Shown in pieces: positions 11,263-22,034 of a stretch of 64,000 nt of DNA. A program made the position numbers and the translations under genes. The notes under the pieces were generated by a model. It ran no database searches, had not been told where the DNA came from, and worked only from the letters and a program-made list of their open reading frames with translations. The DNA comes from Plasmodiophora brassicae (taxonomy: Eukaryota > Endomyxa: Phytomyxea > Phytomyxea > Plasmodiophorida), in assembly GCA_036867785.1 (NCBI GenBank), contig CP145423.1, positions 124,001 to 188,000 on the forward strand, in the 5' to 3' direction. Every line of letters begins with the position of its first letter. The stretch's first letter is position 1.

Positions 11263-11425
11263 CGGGTTTCGCAAGTCGCCGAATCTCGTGTTTTATCTGC
11301 TGTCTGCGGCTGCATGCCGGGTGAGACGTGCCGGGATTGCTTTCGACGTAATCTATCCTTCTGTGTCGGAAACGAGCAATATCAGAGGCGAAACGAGAAA
11401 CGGTGCCCCCGCCGCGGGCATCCCG

Positions 11426-12982
11426 TCATTTACTGGATCGTTTGATCTCCTTCTTGGCTGCTTGAGCGGCAGATTTCATCGATGCACACTCCGTCCGGTG
11501 CGCTTTCTTCCAGTGAGCTGCCTGGCAGGAAGGACCGCAGTACCTTACGACCCTACATTCCACGTTGCGTCAAACCGAGTTCGAACGATGACGATTAGGC
11601 ATGCTTTACCTGCACGACGCGCACAGCTTTGGCGGCCGCGGTTGCCCACAACTGGCGCACAGAGATAGGTCTTTGGGATCCTTGACTCGGTTCACCGTTT
11701 CGTGCATAAACGAATTCACGAGACCAGAGTCGCCGCAGTTCGATACAACGTCGGCTTGCCCGGGACGTCCTCGACGGTGAAACTGGGCCGCTGGGTGAAG
11801 GCTGTGCTCGACCACTTTCGAGCCGTTCATCGCGCTGATCGGGGACGCCAGCGCTTCCTCGAGGACGCGTTGAGCACGCCTTACGTCAAACTCGAAGGGG
11901 TCGAATATTCCTTTGCAGTTCTGGGCCTTGGACGCCTGACGAAGGTTCTTCTCTGCCTGCCTTGGGTTGCGCTCGAGCAGATCCAGCAGACCCTGGTACC
12001 CGTCGTTCCCGGCATGGTCGACAGTTCCATTGGAGTCTTCCGGCGGGCAGCGCATCGCACCATCGAGAACAGCACACTTGCCCGGCCTGTCGGTGACCTC
12101 GATTACCTTAATCCAATGACGCCAACGATCGCCGAGGTCGTATTCGTAGCCGAGCGTGTCACCTGGCTGGCGAAGCAGCTGGCCAACCTGAACCGCAGCG
12201 GCGTCGATTGCCGCGTGTCCCATCAGAGGCATGTGCATGAGATCGATGAATGAGCACGACGGTCCAGGCCCAAACTGGCTGAAATCTCGGGGGTCCCGGA
12301 AGAGGAAGCCGTGGTAGTTGCGCGACCAGCCCATGATCGGGGACAGAATCTTATCCTGGAAAACCAGCAATGGAATGTTCGCGGCGCATCGAAAGCGTCG
12401 CCAGACCCGCGGGCGGATTTCGTCAAGTTCGACCTCCAGTATCAGGTCGACGTCCGGGGATGGCCCCAGGCTGTTCAACTTCTTCTTCATCAGCCCCTCG
12501 ATAAACTGGGTCTCCGGGTCCTTTTCGTACTCGGTGCCCGGCCGATACTGTGAACGCAGACCCGAATCAGCAGCGCAGATCGATGCCAGCAGATCGCTTA
12601 CCAGAGTCTGCGTCGACATCCGACGCATCATTGCCGTCAGTGGATTGGCCGGCTCGATGCCCCAGGCCCCATCCCAGAAGTTGTCCATGTCCAGGTCAGG
12701 CACAAACTCGTCCGGATCACAGAGATAGATGTCGGGAACGCTCCTGTCACTCGGGTGGACCTTGACATGAGAGCTGCGTGCCACGCCAGTTGACGGCCGC
12801 GACGTTGCCGGCCTCGACGACAGGCCAACCACACGATCAACGTTCAGACGGGATCCCGACCTAGATTCCGGATCGTGTTCGCTGGCGTTGTGATCGGAAC
12901 AGCAGCATCCGTCGTCATCGCATTCACTGGCACTGCTACTGCTGACCTCGAGGTGGTCCCAGCGGCTGTAGTCGATCGGCAT
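11426..12982 (-). CDS. pRiA4b ORF-3-like domain fused to a MYND zinc finger
   Basis: Two exons (11610-12982 and 11426-11552, 57-nt intron) give 499 residues. A Ser/Asp-rich N-terminus (about 1-180) precedes a plasmid pRiA4b ORF-3-like domain (about 190-370): VDLILEVELDEIRPRVWRRF, then SFIDLMHMPLMGH, GDTLGYEYDLGDRWRHWIKV and GNDGYQGLLDLLERN. That domain is common in bacterial and plasmid proteins and rare in eukaryotes. The C-terminus is a complete MYND finger assembled across the intron: CASC, CASC, RYCGPSCQAAHWKKAH, C. It is followed by a basic Lys-rich tail. MYND fingers bind proline-rich peptides. The biochemical role of the ORF-3-like domain is unknown. Acquisition of a bacterial domain that later joined a eukaryotic finger is inferred. 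Confidence 0.85.
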
Positions 12983-13485
12983 CCTGCGAGACCTGGCTGT
13001 GCGAACAACCTGTCGCGAATGCCGGGGCCGGCCCTCGCAAATGGGCGTGAATCACTGCCTGCCGCAGACGCCGTGACGCACGCTGACAAGGGGCCCGGGG
13101 CGGCCCAGCGGATCGGTATTCTGGCAGGCGACATAAATATCCCACGTCAGGTAGTATTGTACCTACTCGCGACGATTCCAACGCGAGAACATCATCGGCC
13201 ACGTTCGCCTTCGATGCCCGACAGCTGCCTGTCCAGTTGAGCACATGATGCTTGGTGAAAATCATTGCCGTTGATGCCAGTACCCATTCAGCGTACTGCC
13301 AGACGTTTGCATGCACGACTCCTGCCATCCAGGGAATAGCGCTCGTCGACTATCGAGAGCATGGCAGCCCCGTATCGCAATGCTCTGCCTCAGGCGGCCG
13401 GCCCCGCCTGAACGGATTGACCTCTGACGAAAATATCTGGGTCAGTGTCGCGCGTGTCTCGTGCTGACCAGTCGAGTGTCATGGC
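12983..13485. other. spacer without a supported gene
   Basis: Open frames of 70-130 codons occur on both strands, but none has splice-consistent continuation or a recognisable motif. The minus-strand frame at 12936-13328 could hold an upstream exon of the MYND gene; I could not support it. Confidence 0.4.
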
Positions 13486-14271
13486 ATGAATCGATCGGCG
13501 CCTGAGGTGGACGATGGCGTCGTCCTGGATGGCGTGTTTCAACAGGTTTTCGTTGATGGAGACGATGACCGCCACGATACAGCAATCGAGGAGCTCATTA
13601 ATTCGCTTACCGGGGGTCGGCGCAGGATCATGCAAGGGCGAGAGAACAAAATGCTCCTACTGAAACGCATTCGTGATGCTGTCTCGAATATGGAACCACC
13701 TGCACCATCACCACCACCTCCACCACCATCACTGGCTGTGCGCCCACGACCAGCTCGGAAGGTCAGGTTTCGACAAGAACCTCCTGCCAAGCAAGGACCA
13801 GACCGTGTGCGTGTACCTGCACCGATGTACCCACTGTTGACGCCGTCTCCTCTAGAACCAGTGACCGGCGCGTTGACCAGCGAGGATGACGAGGTGGCTG
13901 GTTACACTGACTCCGAGAAGTTCCATGCGGTTCCAGCAGGCTTTCACGCTCTCCACACCGATTCGGATGACGAATCCGGCTTCTCATCATCAGGTAGGCT
14001 ATCATAAGCGATAAGAAACGTGGATATACCAGCTGAGTGAAATCCCGCAGGTGAGACCCAACAAGGATGGTGCGCACAGCCAGAGGACCCCGTTCTGCCA
14101 CCGGTCCCTCGGATCGCTGCCCACCTCATGCGACACGAGCACGAGCACGTCATCACTGGAATACGCGCGATGAGCAAACTGCTTGCTGTATCGTCACTAA
14201 CCTCTAGAAACCATGTCGGCTCAGCCTACACGCAACTGGCTATGAACCTGTCCAGACAAATGTATTCGTGA
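13486..14271 (+). CDS. proline-rich hypothetical protein with a PP1-docking-like motif
   Basis: Two exons, 13486-13993 and 14051-14271, joined in phase across a 57-nt intron (GTAGGC...CGCAG), for 242 residues. Around residue 75 there is a proline run (PPAPSPPPPPPS), then RPARKVRFRQEPP; KVRF fits the RVxF motif that docks protein phosphatase 1. An acidic stretch (TDSDDESGFSSSG) precedes a C-terminal part with HLMRHEHEHVITGIRAMSKL. No family recognised. The N-terminal ~60 residues are the weakest part because a minus-strand frame overlaps them. It could be a PP1-binding regulatory protein, but the motif is short. Confidence 0.5.
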
Positions 14272-14276
14272 ATACA
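14261..14276. repeat. 16-bp palindrome spanning a stop codon
   Basis: TGTATTCGTGAATACA is a near-perfect inverted repeat that contains the TGA stop (14269-14271) of the preceding gene. It may form a small hairpin in the 3' end of that transcript. Confidence 0.5.
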
Positions 14277-14374
14277 CGGCTTTAGGCATGGACGACCCTG
14301 TGACCGACCAAGGCTACCAGTACCGGGCATTGGTGTACGTACAGACGTCGGGTGCCGTAGTCTACTGAATTGCA

Positions 14375-16099
14375 ATGGAGCGACCGGCGGCAGCATCGTC
14401 TCAGGATGACTGGGAGGACCCACGTCATTCCCCTGAGCAGGACACGCTGCTAGCGTCTGGCAAGCAGGTGCCAGCGCGTGTTGCGCTAACGAACCCATAC
14501 GGGCCGTATCGCGACCTTCCATTCCTCCTTCTGTTCATCAGCCACCTCGTCATTGTGCTGTCCTTAGCAGGTCAGCGCTCTGCCCTTTATTGGTAGGCTT
14601 CACATCTCACATTCCCGAAGCGACGCAGGGCCCCTCGTTCCTGAGGGCACATCTGACTGGAGCTGAAGTAATCAGCCCGATGAGTCGCGATCAACTCGGT
14701 GCTCTTACCGGCATCGTAGTCCTGTGCGCCGTGCTGACCGCGTCTGTCGCCATCGCCACGCTTCGCCGCTGGGCCGACCGCATCGTCCCGTTGGCGTTGT
14801 ACTCCGCCATCGCCGTCGAATGCGTCGTTATGGCGCTGGCGTTCGCCACCGGACAGATCCTGCTCGGCATCCTGCTCGCGATCTTCATCGCCTTCACGAT
14901 CGTCTACGCCATCCTCGTTCGCAAACGAATCCGTTTGGCTGCTGTCATGCTCGAAGTACCCGCTGGAACGAATCGTTCGCCGTCAGCTTCTAATCACGCC
15001 GCAGATGTCAGCTGACATCGTGAATGCGTTCACCGGCCCAGTTTATGTTGCGTTCGCGTTCATGGTCCTGGAGCTGTTCTGGGTGGCAGCCTGGGGCCTG
15101 ATGGTCCTGTCGGTCATGACGGGCGACCGAGGCCTGCGCTTGCAGGAGCAGATGGGCAGCCTGCCCGTCTTCCTCTGCCTTATCTCCCTCTTCTGGACCG
15201 TCGAGGTCATCAGCAACATCGTCCACGTCACGGTAGCGTAACTGTCTCCATCTGTTCGCTGCCAGGACTAAATGTGAACAGGCGGCGGGTGTCACCGGTT
15301 CCTGGTGGTTCTTCCACTCGGCGAGGATCCCCACGGCGAACGCCCTGAAGAGGGCAACGACTACGTCGCTCGGGTCGATCTGCTTTGGTTCACTGGTCGT
15401 CGCCGTCCTGTCCGCCCTTCGCGTCATCCTCCAGCCCGCCAAGGACTCGGAGCGATCCTGCGCTGGGGTACCGATCGTTCACATTCTGCCGGCGGGTGCA
15501 ACCTCGACTAACAATCCCTACCTACAGGAGATCATGACTTGCATTGTAGACTTCGTGGAATCTCTGGCGAAGGTCAGCGGTTGGGTTCCCGCAGGATGAG
15601 GAAACTGATCTAGTCCGGAAGATGTTCAATTTGTACGCCTTCTCACGCGTCGCCATCTCGGGTGCCGACTTCATCACCAGCGGGAAGCAGACCGCCGAGC
15701 TGTTCCGCGTCAAGGGCCTCGATGTGATCATCAACGACGACCTGACGGGAATGGCAAGTCGCATTCCATGGCGCGATGATCCTCTCCGTCCCGCCTCTGA
15801 TACCTCGGCAGGTTCTTGTGCTATTCGCCGCACTCGGCGCGATTCTATGCAGCGTCGCAGCCCTGGCCTGCTGCGCGCTTCTGAACGTCCCGGAATCCGT
15901 CGCACCGCCCGCTGTCCTGATCGCCGGCCTTGTCGGGTTCCTCATCGTCTCCCTCGTCGTGAACGTCCTGCGCGGCTGCGTGGCCACCATGTTCGTCTGC
16001 TACGCCGACGACAGCGCCGCCCTGCGCGACTCGCACCCGGAACGGTTCTACAAGCTCCACGACGCCATGCGCCGCCTCTACCCGAACGTCATCGTCTGA
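14375..16099 (+). CDS. choline transporter-like protein (PNS1/SLC44 family)
   Basis: Seven exons: 14375-14592, 14646-14955, 15005-15232, 15282-15467, 15528-15572, 15622-15753, 15812-16099; all phases close to give 468 residues. The product is a polytopic plasma-membrane protein. The family hallmark VTGSWWFFHSAR (animal/fungal GTVASWWF) lies in exon 4. The FNLYAFSRVAISG, KQTAELFRVKGLDVIINDDL and CATMFVCYADD blocks match PNS1/CTL (FNKYAFTQVAIYG, VND.L.G, VxVCxxxD). Its N-terminus is a hydrophilic tail before the first membrane segment (LPFLLLFISHLVIVLSL). Intron 6 (15754-15811) begins GCAAGT, so it is a GC-AG intron. Transport of choline is established for some SLC44 members; the yeast member has no settled substrate. 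Confidence 0.88.
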
Positions 16100-16280
16100 C
16101 GCAGACTAGTGTATATATCGTACTACAGAAAACTATTGCTGTATTCCCACGCAGGTCTGATGCCGCGCGCGCGGATGCAGGTCCGACGGGGTGAGCTGCA
16201 GGCTGCAGCGCAGCGCACAGTGCGCGCCGCCGACCGCAGCGTTACACGCGCACACGTAACGTTACACGGGCACGTAGCGC

Positions 16281-19097
16281 ATGCTGCCGCGGCTGCTGCT
16301 GCTGCTGCTGCCTGCTCATGTGGCGGGACGCGGCAGCACCCGTCGACTGCTGTCGTCGTGTGCGGGTGCGGTGACGGATGCCGTCGCGCCGGCGTCGGCG
16401 CGGTCGCGCCCGTCGGTGCTGTACGAGGCGTTCCAGCGTGCGCCGTCGGTGGCCCTGGCCACGTCGGCGCTGAAGGAGGAGACGGACCCGGGCCGCGCCT
16501 GGGCGCTGTTCGAGCGCGTGACGCAATCCGGCGGCGGCCACGATCCCGGCATCCGGCTCTTCCAGACGATGATGGCGTTCTGCAAGGCGAACCTGCGGGC
16601 CAAGGCGCCGACCGTCATGCGGGCGGCCGTGTCGCGCGGCATCGGCCTGCGCGATGAACTGTTCCTGATCACGTTCCTGGACGCGTGCCACGGCGAGTCG
16701 TCCCGGGCGGTGATGCTGGACGCCATCGAGTTCTACAGAGCGGCCGGGGTCCGGTCCGCCCCCGTCCTCTGCCGACTGTGCGCCATCTGCCGACAGGCCC
16801 ACCATCCTGAATCGGCGCTGTTCCTCGTGGCGGAGGCCCTGGAGAACGACGTCGCCATCACCGACCGCCTCCTGTCAACGTTCGCCGCCTGCTGTGCCGA
16901 GGCGGCGACGCCTGCCTCCGCCGACCTCGCCGAGCGCCTGCTCGACCTGATCCGCTGCGGGCGCATCGAACCGTTCGGCAACCTGCAGACGTTCGCCAAC
17001 TTCGTGAAGGCGTTGCTGGCGCACGGGCGCGTCGACGCGGCCGCCGCCCTGCTGTCGTGGCTGGAGGCGCACCGGATCCCGCCCACCTACCACCTGTACA
17101 CGCACGTCCTGTCGGCGCTGTCGCGCGCGAACCGCCTCGCCGACGCCCTCGGCGTCCTGCGGCGGATGGTGTCCCGCCAGGTCAAGGTCGACGCCCCCGT
17201 GTTCAGCTCACTGGTGTCCTGCGCCGGCCGCGCACGGGACACGCCCGCCCTGGCGGAATTGCAGGCGTTCGCCAGCGACAGGGACCTGTTGCTCGACGAC
17301 CGCGTCGTCTGCGCCTTCATATCGGCGTTCGCCGCCTGCCGGGACCTGGCCGCCGCTGAACGCGTCTTCCAGACGCGCTCGGGGGCGTCGTCGTGCCCGC
17401 CGCCCGCCGACGTCTACAACGGCATGGTCCGGGCGTACCACCGGCGGCACCGGGTCGACCAGGCGGTCGCCATGCTGGACAAGATGGCGTCGGCGACGTC
17501 GAAAGACGTCCAGTTGACGAGGGTCGCCGTCTACGCCCGGGCCGGGCGCGTCGCCGATGCTCTGGACGCGCTGCGCACGCTGTCGAGGCAGAGGGCCGAC
17601 GTGAGCGCGACGACGCTGTCGACGCTGGTCAGGGCCTGTGGGCGCGCTCGCGACCTGTCGGCCGTCCAGAAAGTGCACCAGCACTGCCAGGCCAGGAACC
17701 TGGCGCACGAGAACGCCGTCGTCCGCGCGTTGATCGGCGCCTACGACCGGTGCGGCGACCTGGCCGCCGCCGAGCAGGCGTTCCTGGCCAGGTCGGTGGT
17801 GTCGTCCCCCGACGCGCCCACGTACGACGCCATGATCGCGGCGTACGACCGCCATGGCGACCTGCCGGCGGCACTGGCCCTCGTCGGGCGGATCGAGGCG
17901 TCGTCGGGCGCCTGCGTCCCGCCCGATGCCGCCGCCAGCGTCGCCGGTGTCCTGTGCAAGGCCGGCCGGCTGGCGGACGCGGTGGCGCTCCTGCAGAGAA
18001 TGGTCGACCGGGGCCTGAAGGTCCCGCCGGCCATGGTCACCCGTCTCGTCGCTGGGTGCGACCGCGCGTTCTCCATCGCCCACCTGCGGGTCGTGCACCG
18101 GCACGCGACCGCCCGGGCGCTGCTCGTCGACGACGACGTCGCCGGCGCGTTCGTCGAGGCGTACGCAGGGTGCGGGCACATTGGCGCCGCTGAGCACGTC
18201 GTCCAGGAGCGGGGCGCGCTGGCCAGTGTCCCCGTGTCCAACGCGCTGATGGCGGCGTACGCCCAGCACGCCATGCTGGGCCATGCGTTCAGGACGTTCG
18301 ACCTGCTCAAGGAGCGCGGCCTGCGACCGGATGGCGGCACGCTGGGCGCCCTGCTCGCCGCCTGCAACAACGTTGGCGATCCGGGGCGCGCGAACGCGGT
18401 CGCCGACGACATGTCGGCGACGTGGCAGATCGAGATGGAGGGTGCGCATCTGGCCACCGTCGTGGATGTGTACGCGAAGGTTGGCGCCCTGGACACGGCC
18501 GAGGAGATGGCGACGTGCAGGACGCCCGACAGCGTCGTGGCGTGGACGGCCGTCCTTCGCGCCTGCTACAGGCATAGGGACGTGGAGCGCGCCGAGCGCG
18601 TCCTCGACGTTATCGAGCGGTTGCGGGGCGTCCCCGGCGACGACCAGGCGGCGGCGTACTCGCTGATGGTGGGCGTCTACGTGGAGGCGGGCCGGATGGG
18701 CGAAGCGGCGCGGCTACGTGACGACATGCAGAGGCGAGGCATCCGGGAGGTCCCCGATCAAACGATCGTACAGCTGCCGGACACGACCGTTGCGTTCACG
18801 ACGAACGACGCGCGGTACCATGCCGAAGCCGGGCTTCGCGAGACGCACGACCGACTGGCCCGCGATGCGGCCGCTGTCAATCCTCGCAGCGAGACGCTGG
18901 CGATGGCGCACGCGCTGAACGCGTCGCCCGACGGGGAACCTGTGCGCCTGGCTGTGACGCGGATGACGACGTCGTGCCACGAGGCTGTCAAGCAGGTGTC
19001 GCGTGTCACCAGACGGCAGGTGCTGGTCCGGGACGGCGGTACCCGTTGCCATCACCGGATCGTGGACGGGGCCTGCTCCTGTCGCGAGTACTGGTAA
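16281..19097 (+). CDS. organellar PPR protein with a degenerate DYW domain
   Basis: A single intronless frame of 938 residues, very GC-rich. The start MLPRLLLLLLPAHVAGRGSTR followed by arginines looks like a mitochondrial targeting sequence. Most of the chain (about 70-790) is tandem ~35-residue pentatricopeptide helices such as YNGMVRAYHRRHRVDQAVAM and SNALMAAYAQHAMLGHAFRT, which read RNA one base per repeat. The C-terminus is a DYW domain ending CHHRIVDGACSCREYW. In plant-type editing DYW domains the deaminase needs HxE and CxxC. Here HSE has become RSE (NPRSETLAMAH) and CxxC has become TTSC, so cytidine deamination is not expected. The second zinc site (HH, CSC) is kept. Likely an RNA-binding factor for mitochondrial transcripts. 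Confidence 0.9.
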   Translation: MLPRLLLLLLPAHVAGRGSTRRLLSSCAGAVTDAVAPASARSRPSVLYEAFQRAPSVALATSALKEETDPGRAWALFERVTQSGGGHDPGIRLFQTMMAFCKANLRAKAPTVMRAAVSRGIGLRDELFLITFLDACHGESSRAVMLDAIEFYRAAGVRSAPVLCRLCAICRQAHHPESALFLVAEALENDVAITDRLLSTFAACCAEAATPASADLAERLLDLIRCGRIEPFGNLQTFANFVKALLAHGRVDAAAALLSWLEAHRIPPTYHLYTHVLSALSRANRLADALGVLRRMVSRQVKVDAPVFSSLVSCAGRARDTPALAELQAFASDRDLLLDDRVVCAFISAFAACRDLAAAERVFQTRSGASSCPPPADVYNGMVRAYHRRHRVDQAVAMLDKMASATSKDVQLTRVAVYARAGRVADALDALRTLSRQRADVSATTLSTLVRACGRARDLSAVQKVHQHCQARNLAHENAVVRALIGAYDRCGDLAAAEQAFLARSVVSSPDAPTYDAMIAAYDRHGDLPAALALVGRIEASSGACVPPDAAASVAGVLCKAGRLADAVALLQRMVDRGLKVPPAMVTRLVAGCDRAFSIAHLRVVHRHATARALLVDDDVAGAFVEAYAGCGHIGAAEHVVQERGALASVPVSNALMAAYAQHAMLGHAFRTFDLLKERGLRPDGGTLGALLAACNNVGDPGRANAVADDMSATWQIEMEGAHLATVVDVYAKVGALDTAEEMATCRTPDSVVAWTAVLRACYRHRDVERAERVLDVIERLRGVPGDDQAAAYSLMVGVYVEAGRMGEAARLRDDMQRRGIREVPDQTIVQLPDTTVAFTTNDARYHAEAGLRETHDRLARDAAAVNPRSETLAMAHALNASPDGEPVRLAVTRMTTSCHEAVKQVSRVTRRQVLVRDGGTRCHHRIVDGACSCREYW

Positions 19098-19153
19098 TGG
19101 TGGGGGGCGACGCTGCCCCCGTTCCAATAGGAATACAACACCTCATATTAACG

Positions 19154-21700
19154 TCACTGGGTTAGGTCAATGACCTCCACGTCATCGTCGTCGCGAAGGT
19201 CGACCAGTTCGGGTACCGGGGCGGGGTCCTCGACGATGCGACGACGCGCGACGAAGCGATCCATGGGGCCTTGGTCGACAGGTTTGCGCTTCGCAGGGCG
19301 GCGTTCGGGAGCGCCGCCGTCATGGTCGAGGCGCCCTTCGGCGCGAAATTCAACGTCGATCCGGCTGCCCTTGCCGGCATCGAACGTGCTGCTCAGCACG
19401 GCCAGCTTGCGCTTGATCATGGGCCACATGAGGTCGTCCAGCGTGTTCTTCGCCAGGATGTAGCTGACGTTCACGCACGACCGTTCCTGGCCGATACGAT
19501 GAGCGCGATCCTCGGCCTGCAGCAGATCGGACGGGTTCCAGGACAGCTCACAGAAGATGACATTGGACGCGGCGGTCAGCGTGACGCCGAACGACCCCGC
19601 TTGAATGCTCAGAACCATGACCCGGCATTTCCGCTGCACGAACGGGAATTAGAAACGAAACAAGACGCGCGTGCGGCAGGTTGCCAACCTCTTCCTGGAA
19701 CTGGCGGATCAGAGACGGTCGCACGGATTGGCTGACGCCGCCGTCGACGCGCAGGACAACGCCACCGCTGTCGATCTTCTTGACCTCGGCCGTCAGACTG
19801 CAGACGAGGCGGTCGATGACGTCCTTGTGATGCGCAAACACGAGGAACTTTTCCGTATCGTCCGCCTGGAGCTTGGTGGCCACCAGCTTGACGGTCTCGG
19901 GCACCTTGGCCAGACCCGTATCATGGTACAGCTGCGCCAGCAGGCCTCTGGTGTCGTGGCCGCCGCCCATGAGGTCTTCCAGGTCGGAGGCGCTCGAGGA
20001 GGGAAGTTCATCCATGCGCGCCTTGAAGTCTTTGAGCAGTGACGGCGGCAAATCGGATACAGTGAACCCTTCTCGAAACTTGGGCGGGAGATCTGATGAT
20101 CACATGCGAGTGTGTGATGCCCCAGCTATCTACTGCACCAACCGATGGGCCATACATACCCTTCAGGACGTCCTTCTTCAGCCTTCGGATCATGACATTG
20201 TCGACGAGGATCGTGTTCAGCTCCCGGAGGTGCAATGCGCCTCGCGCCTCCCACCCGAACGGGCCGGTCTTCCCATCGCAGTACCGAATGCTGAAGGGTT
20301 TGTATGACCCCACCAGACTGGGGCGAACGCAGTCAACCTATACGGCGCCTACCTAGTCAGTCCACGTGATTCACGATAACAACGATCCTGGGCGAATTAC
20401 CTGTGCAAACAGTTCGATAGGGCGAGCCATGGCCGGCGTGCCACTAAGCAGCAGAGCGCGGCGACACTCTGAGCATATCGGGTCAACGCTTGGACGAGGC
20501 ACAGCAGACGCCAAGGCATGCATACGCTTGACGATAGGCGCGGTCGCCTTCGATCGCTGGGTTGTGGGCGTCTTGATGAAATGGCTTTCATCCAGGATAA
20601 CGACGTTCGGCCTCCAGGACGACGCCTCGATGCGCGGCGCCGTCTTATCCATGAGGCTGTACGCGACGATCAGGAAGCGGACGGTATGCAGTTGGTTCTT
20701 CGAGGGGAAATCCACACCGCACGTGACGATGTAGATGTCCTCCTCCAGGACACGCGAACCAAGCCAATCCATTAGGGCATCGCGCCAGTGAAACCTTAGG
20801 CTGTACACATGTCCACATGTTAGTACGACAGCAAGCAAGGAGCGGCGACGATTTGCGAGAGAGCGCACACCTGGATGGAACAACGACCAGCACTGGCCAA
20901 TCCGATGTGTAATAGGCAGCAAGGGCAATCGCCTGGACCGTTTTCCCCAGGCCCATGTCGTCAGCGATGATGGCGCGCCCACCGAACTTCTCAACAACCT
21001 GCCCCAAATGGAACGTCAAAGACAGCACGTGAAGTGGCTATTGAGGAACAGTCGGTACCTGGGCCACGCCCGACTTCTGAAATGGAAGCAGCTGATCCCA
21101 CAAATCTCTGGGCAGCTTGTTGCAGTCGAACCGTTCTAGGAACGTCAGTTTAGACGTGTCGACAGTCGTGGTACCCAGCACGGTGGCGTTACCGCTTCCG
21201 GACGACCAGTCCTGGGATGGCCCGCTCGGAGAGTACCGGTTCAGAACCCATTTCGGCATCGGCTCCACAGTCACCTTGACCTTCGAGGGCATATCGTTCT
21301 CCAGGAAGTCGGTGAGGTGCTCGAGTAGCGAGATCGGGATGACCCAGGTCGGCATGCCGGCGGCCAGGGGCACCATTCGGCCAAACCGGTTCATCAGCGG
21401 CGCGACGGACGGGTCCCCAATCCGCGGCATGAATTTGACTTCGAATTCGGTCGGTGATACAAGCTCCAGGCAGGCGCGATATGCAGCAGCAGGGCGGCTG
21501 GGATCGGCGATGATCATACCGCGATCATCCACAGGGACAAGGTTGTCCCGCGCCCACCTGGCACCCTTCCTGGATATGTCGCTATCCCAAAGGAACGACT
21601 TACACTGCTCTGGCTGACAGCAATTCCAGAACAGCCGGCCAGTGTTTGGACCCTCCTGCGTTTCGACAATGAACGCACCGACACAGATTCGACCGTACAC
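19154..21700 (-). CDS. SMARCAL1/ZRANB3-like annealing helicase with GRF-like finger
   Basis: Split gene for an SNF2-family ATPase. At the N-terminus lies a GRF-type zinc-finger-like segment ([28 protein letters not shown]). Before the motor is [17 protein letters not shown], as in SMARCAL1. Motor motifs are [11 protein letters not shown] (I), ILDESHFIK (II), LLLSGTPA (III), [12 protein letters not shown] and, across a 50-nt intron, [18 protein letters not shown] (V) and [12 protein letters not shown] (VI). The C-terminus has QGPMDRFV, close to a PCNA-binding PIP box, and ends VEVIDLTQ, a SUMO-interacting motif. Relatives rewind stalled replication forks. The frame opens at 21700 on a GTG behind an in-frame TAG, so the true start must be in an upstream exon I could not place. 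Confidence 0.85.
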
Positions 21701-22034
21701 TTGCTACCTTGTGAACCGTATACTGCCGCATCGGCAGCCGGTGCGACGTGCATAGTGGGACCTACGCAGTACCACCCGCTCAGACACAGGACGACTCCTC
21801 GGGCAGCGCTAGAAGATAGTCGCCCGCACCTGCCGCCGGGACGAGCGCGCCGGCGATCCGCCGTCGGCGCCACGCAACGGCGACGAAAACATGACGGTCG
21901 CGCGCGCACTTCGCACGCGGACCTGACCCGTGTCCGTGCTGCTCAGGTGTGCAGCTCCCCGTCGGCCGGGTCCTGACTTAAAATAACCGCACCTGTATTC
22001 GACGAAGCGGCCTTGCCTGCCTATTCTGCACGTC
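21701..22034. other. interval between the helicase and Misato genes
   Basis: It should contain the first exon and promoter of the helicase and the 3' end of Misato. The helicase frame is closed by a TAG just before 21700. A minus-strand frame [11 protein letters not shown] crosses this junction, but I could not connect it. No other gene is supported. Confidence 0.4.

Noticed and set aside
13390-13635. minus-strand frame RINELLDCCIVAVIVSINEN
   Set aside because: Protein-like but unsupported by splicing; the plus frame continues in phase across an intron to a second exon. Kept as the main doubt about the N-terminus of the 13486 gene.
17208-18575. 455-codon minus-strand open frame
   Set aside because: It is antisense to the PPR gene and results from the very high GC at third positions; the plus strand carries clear PPR repeats.
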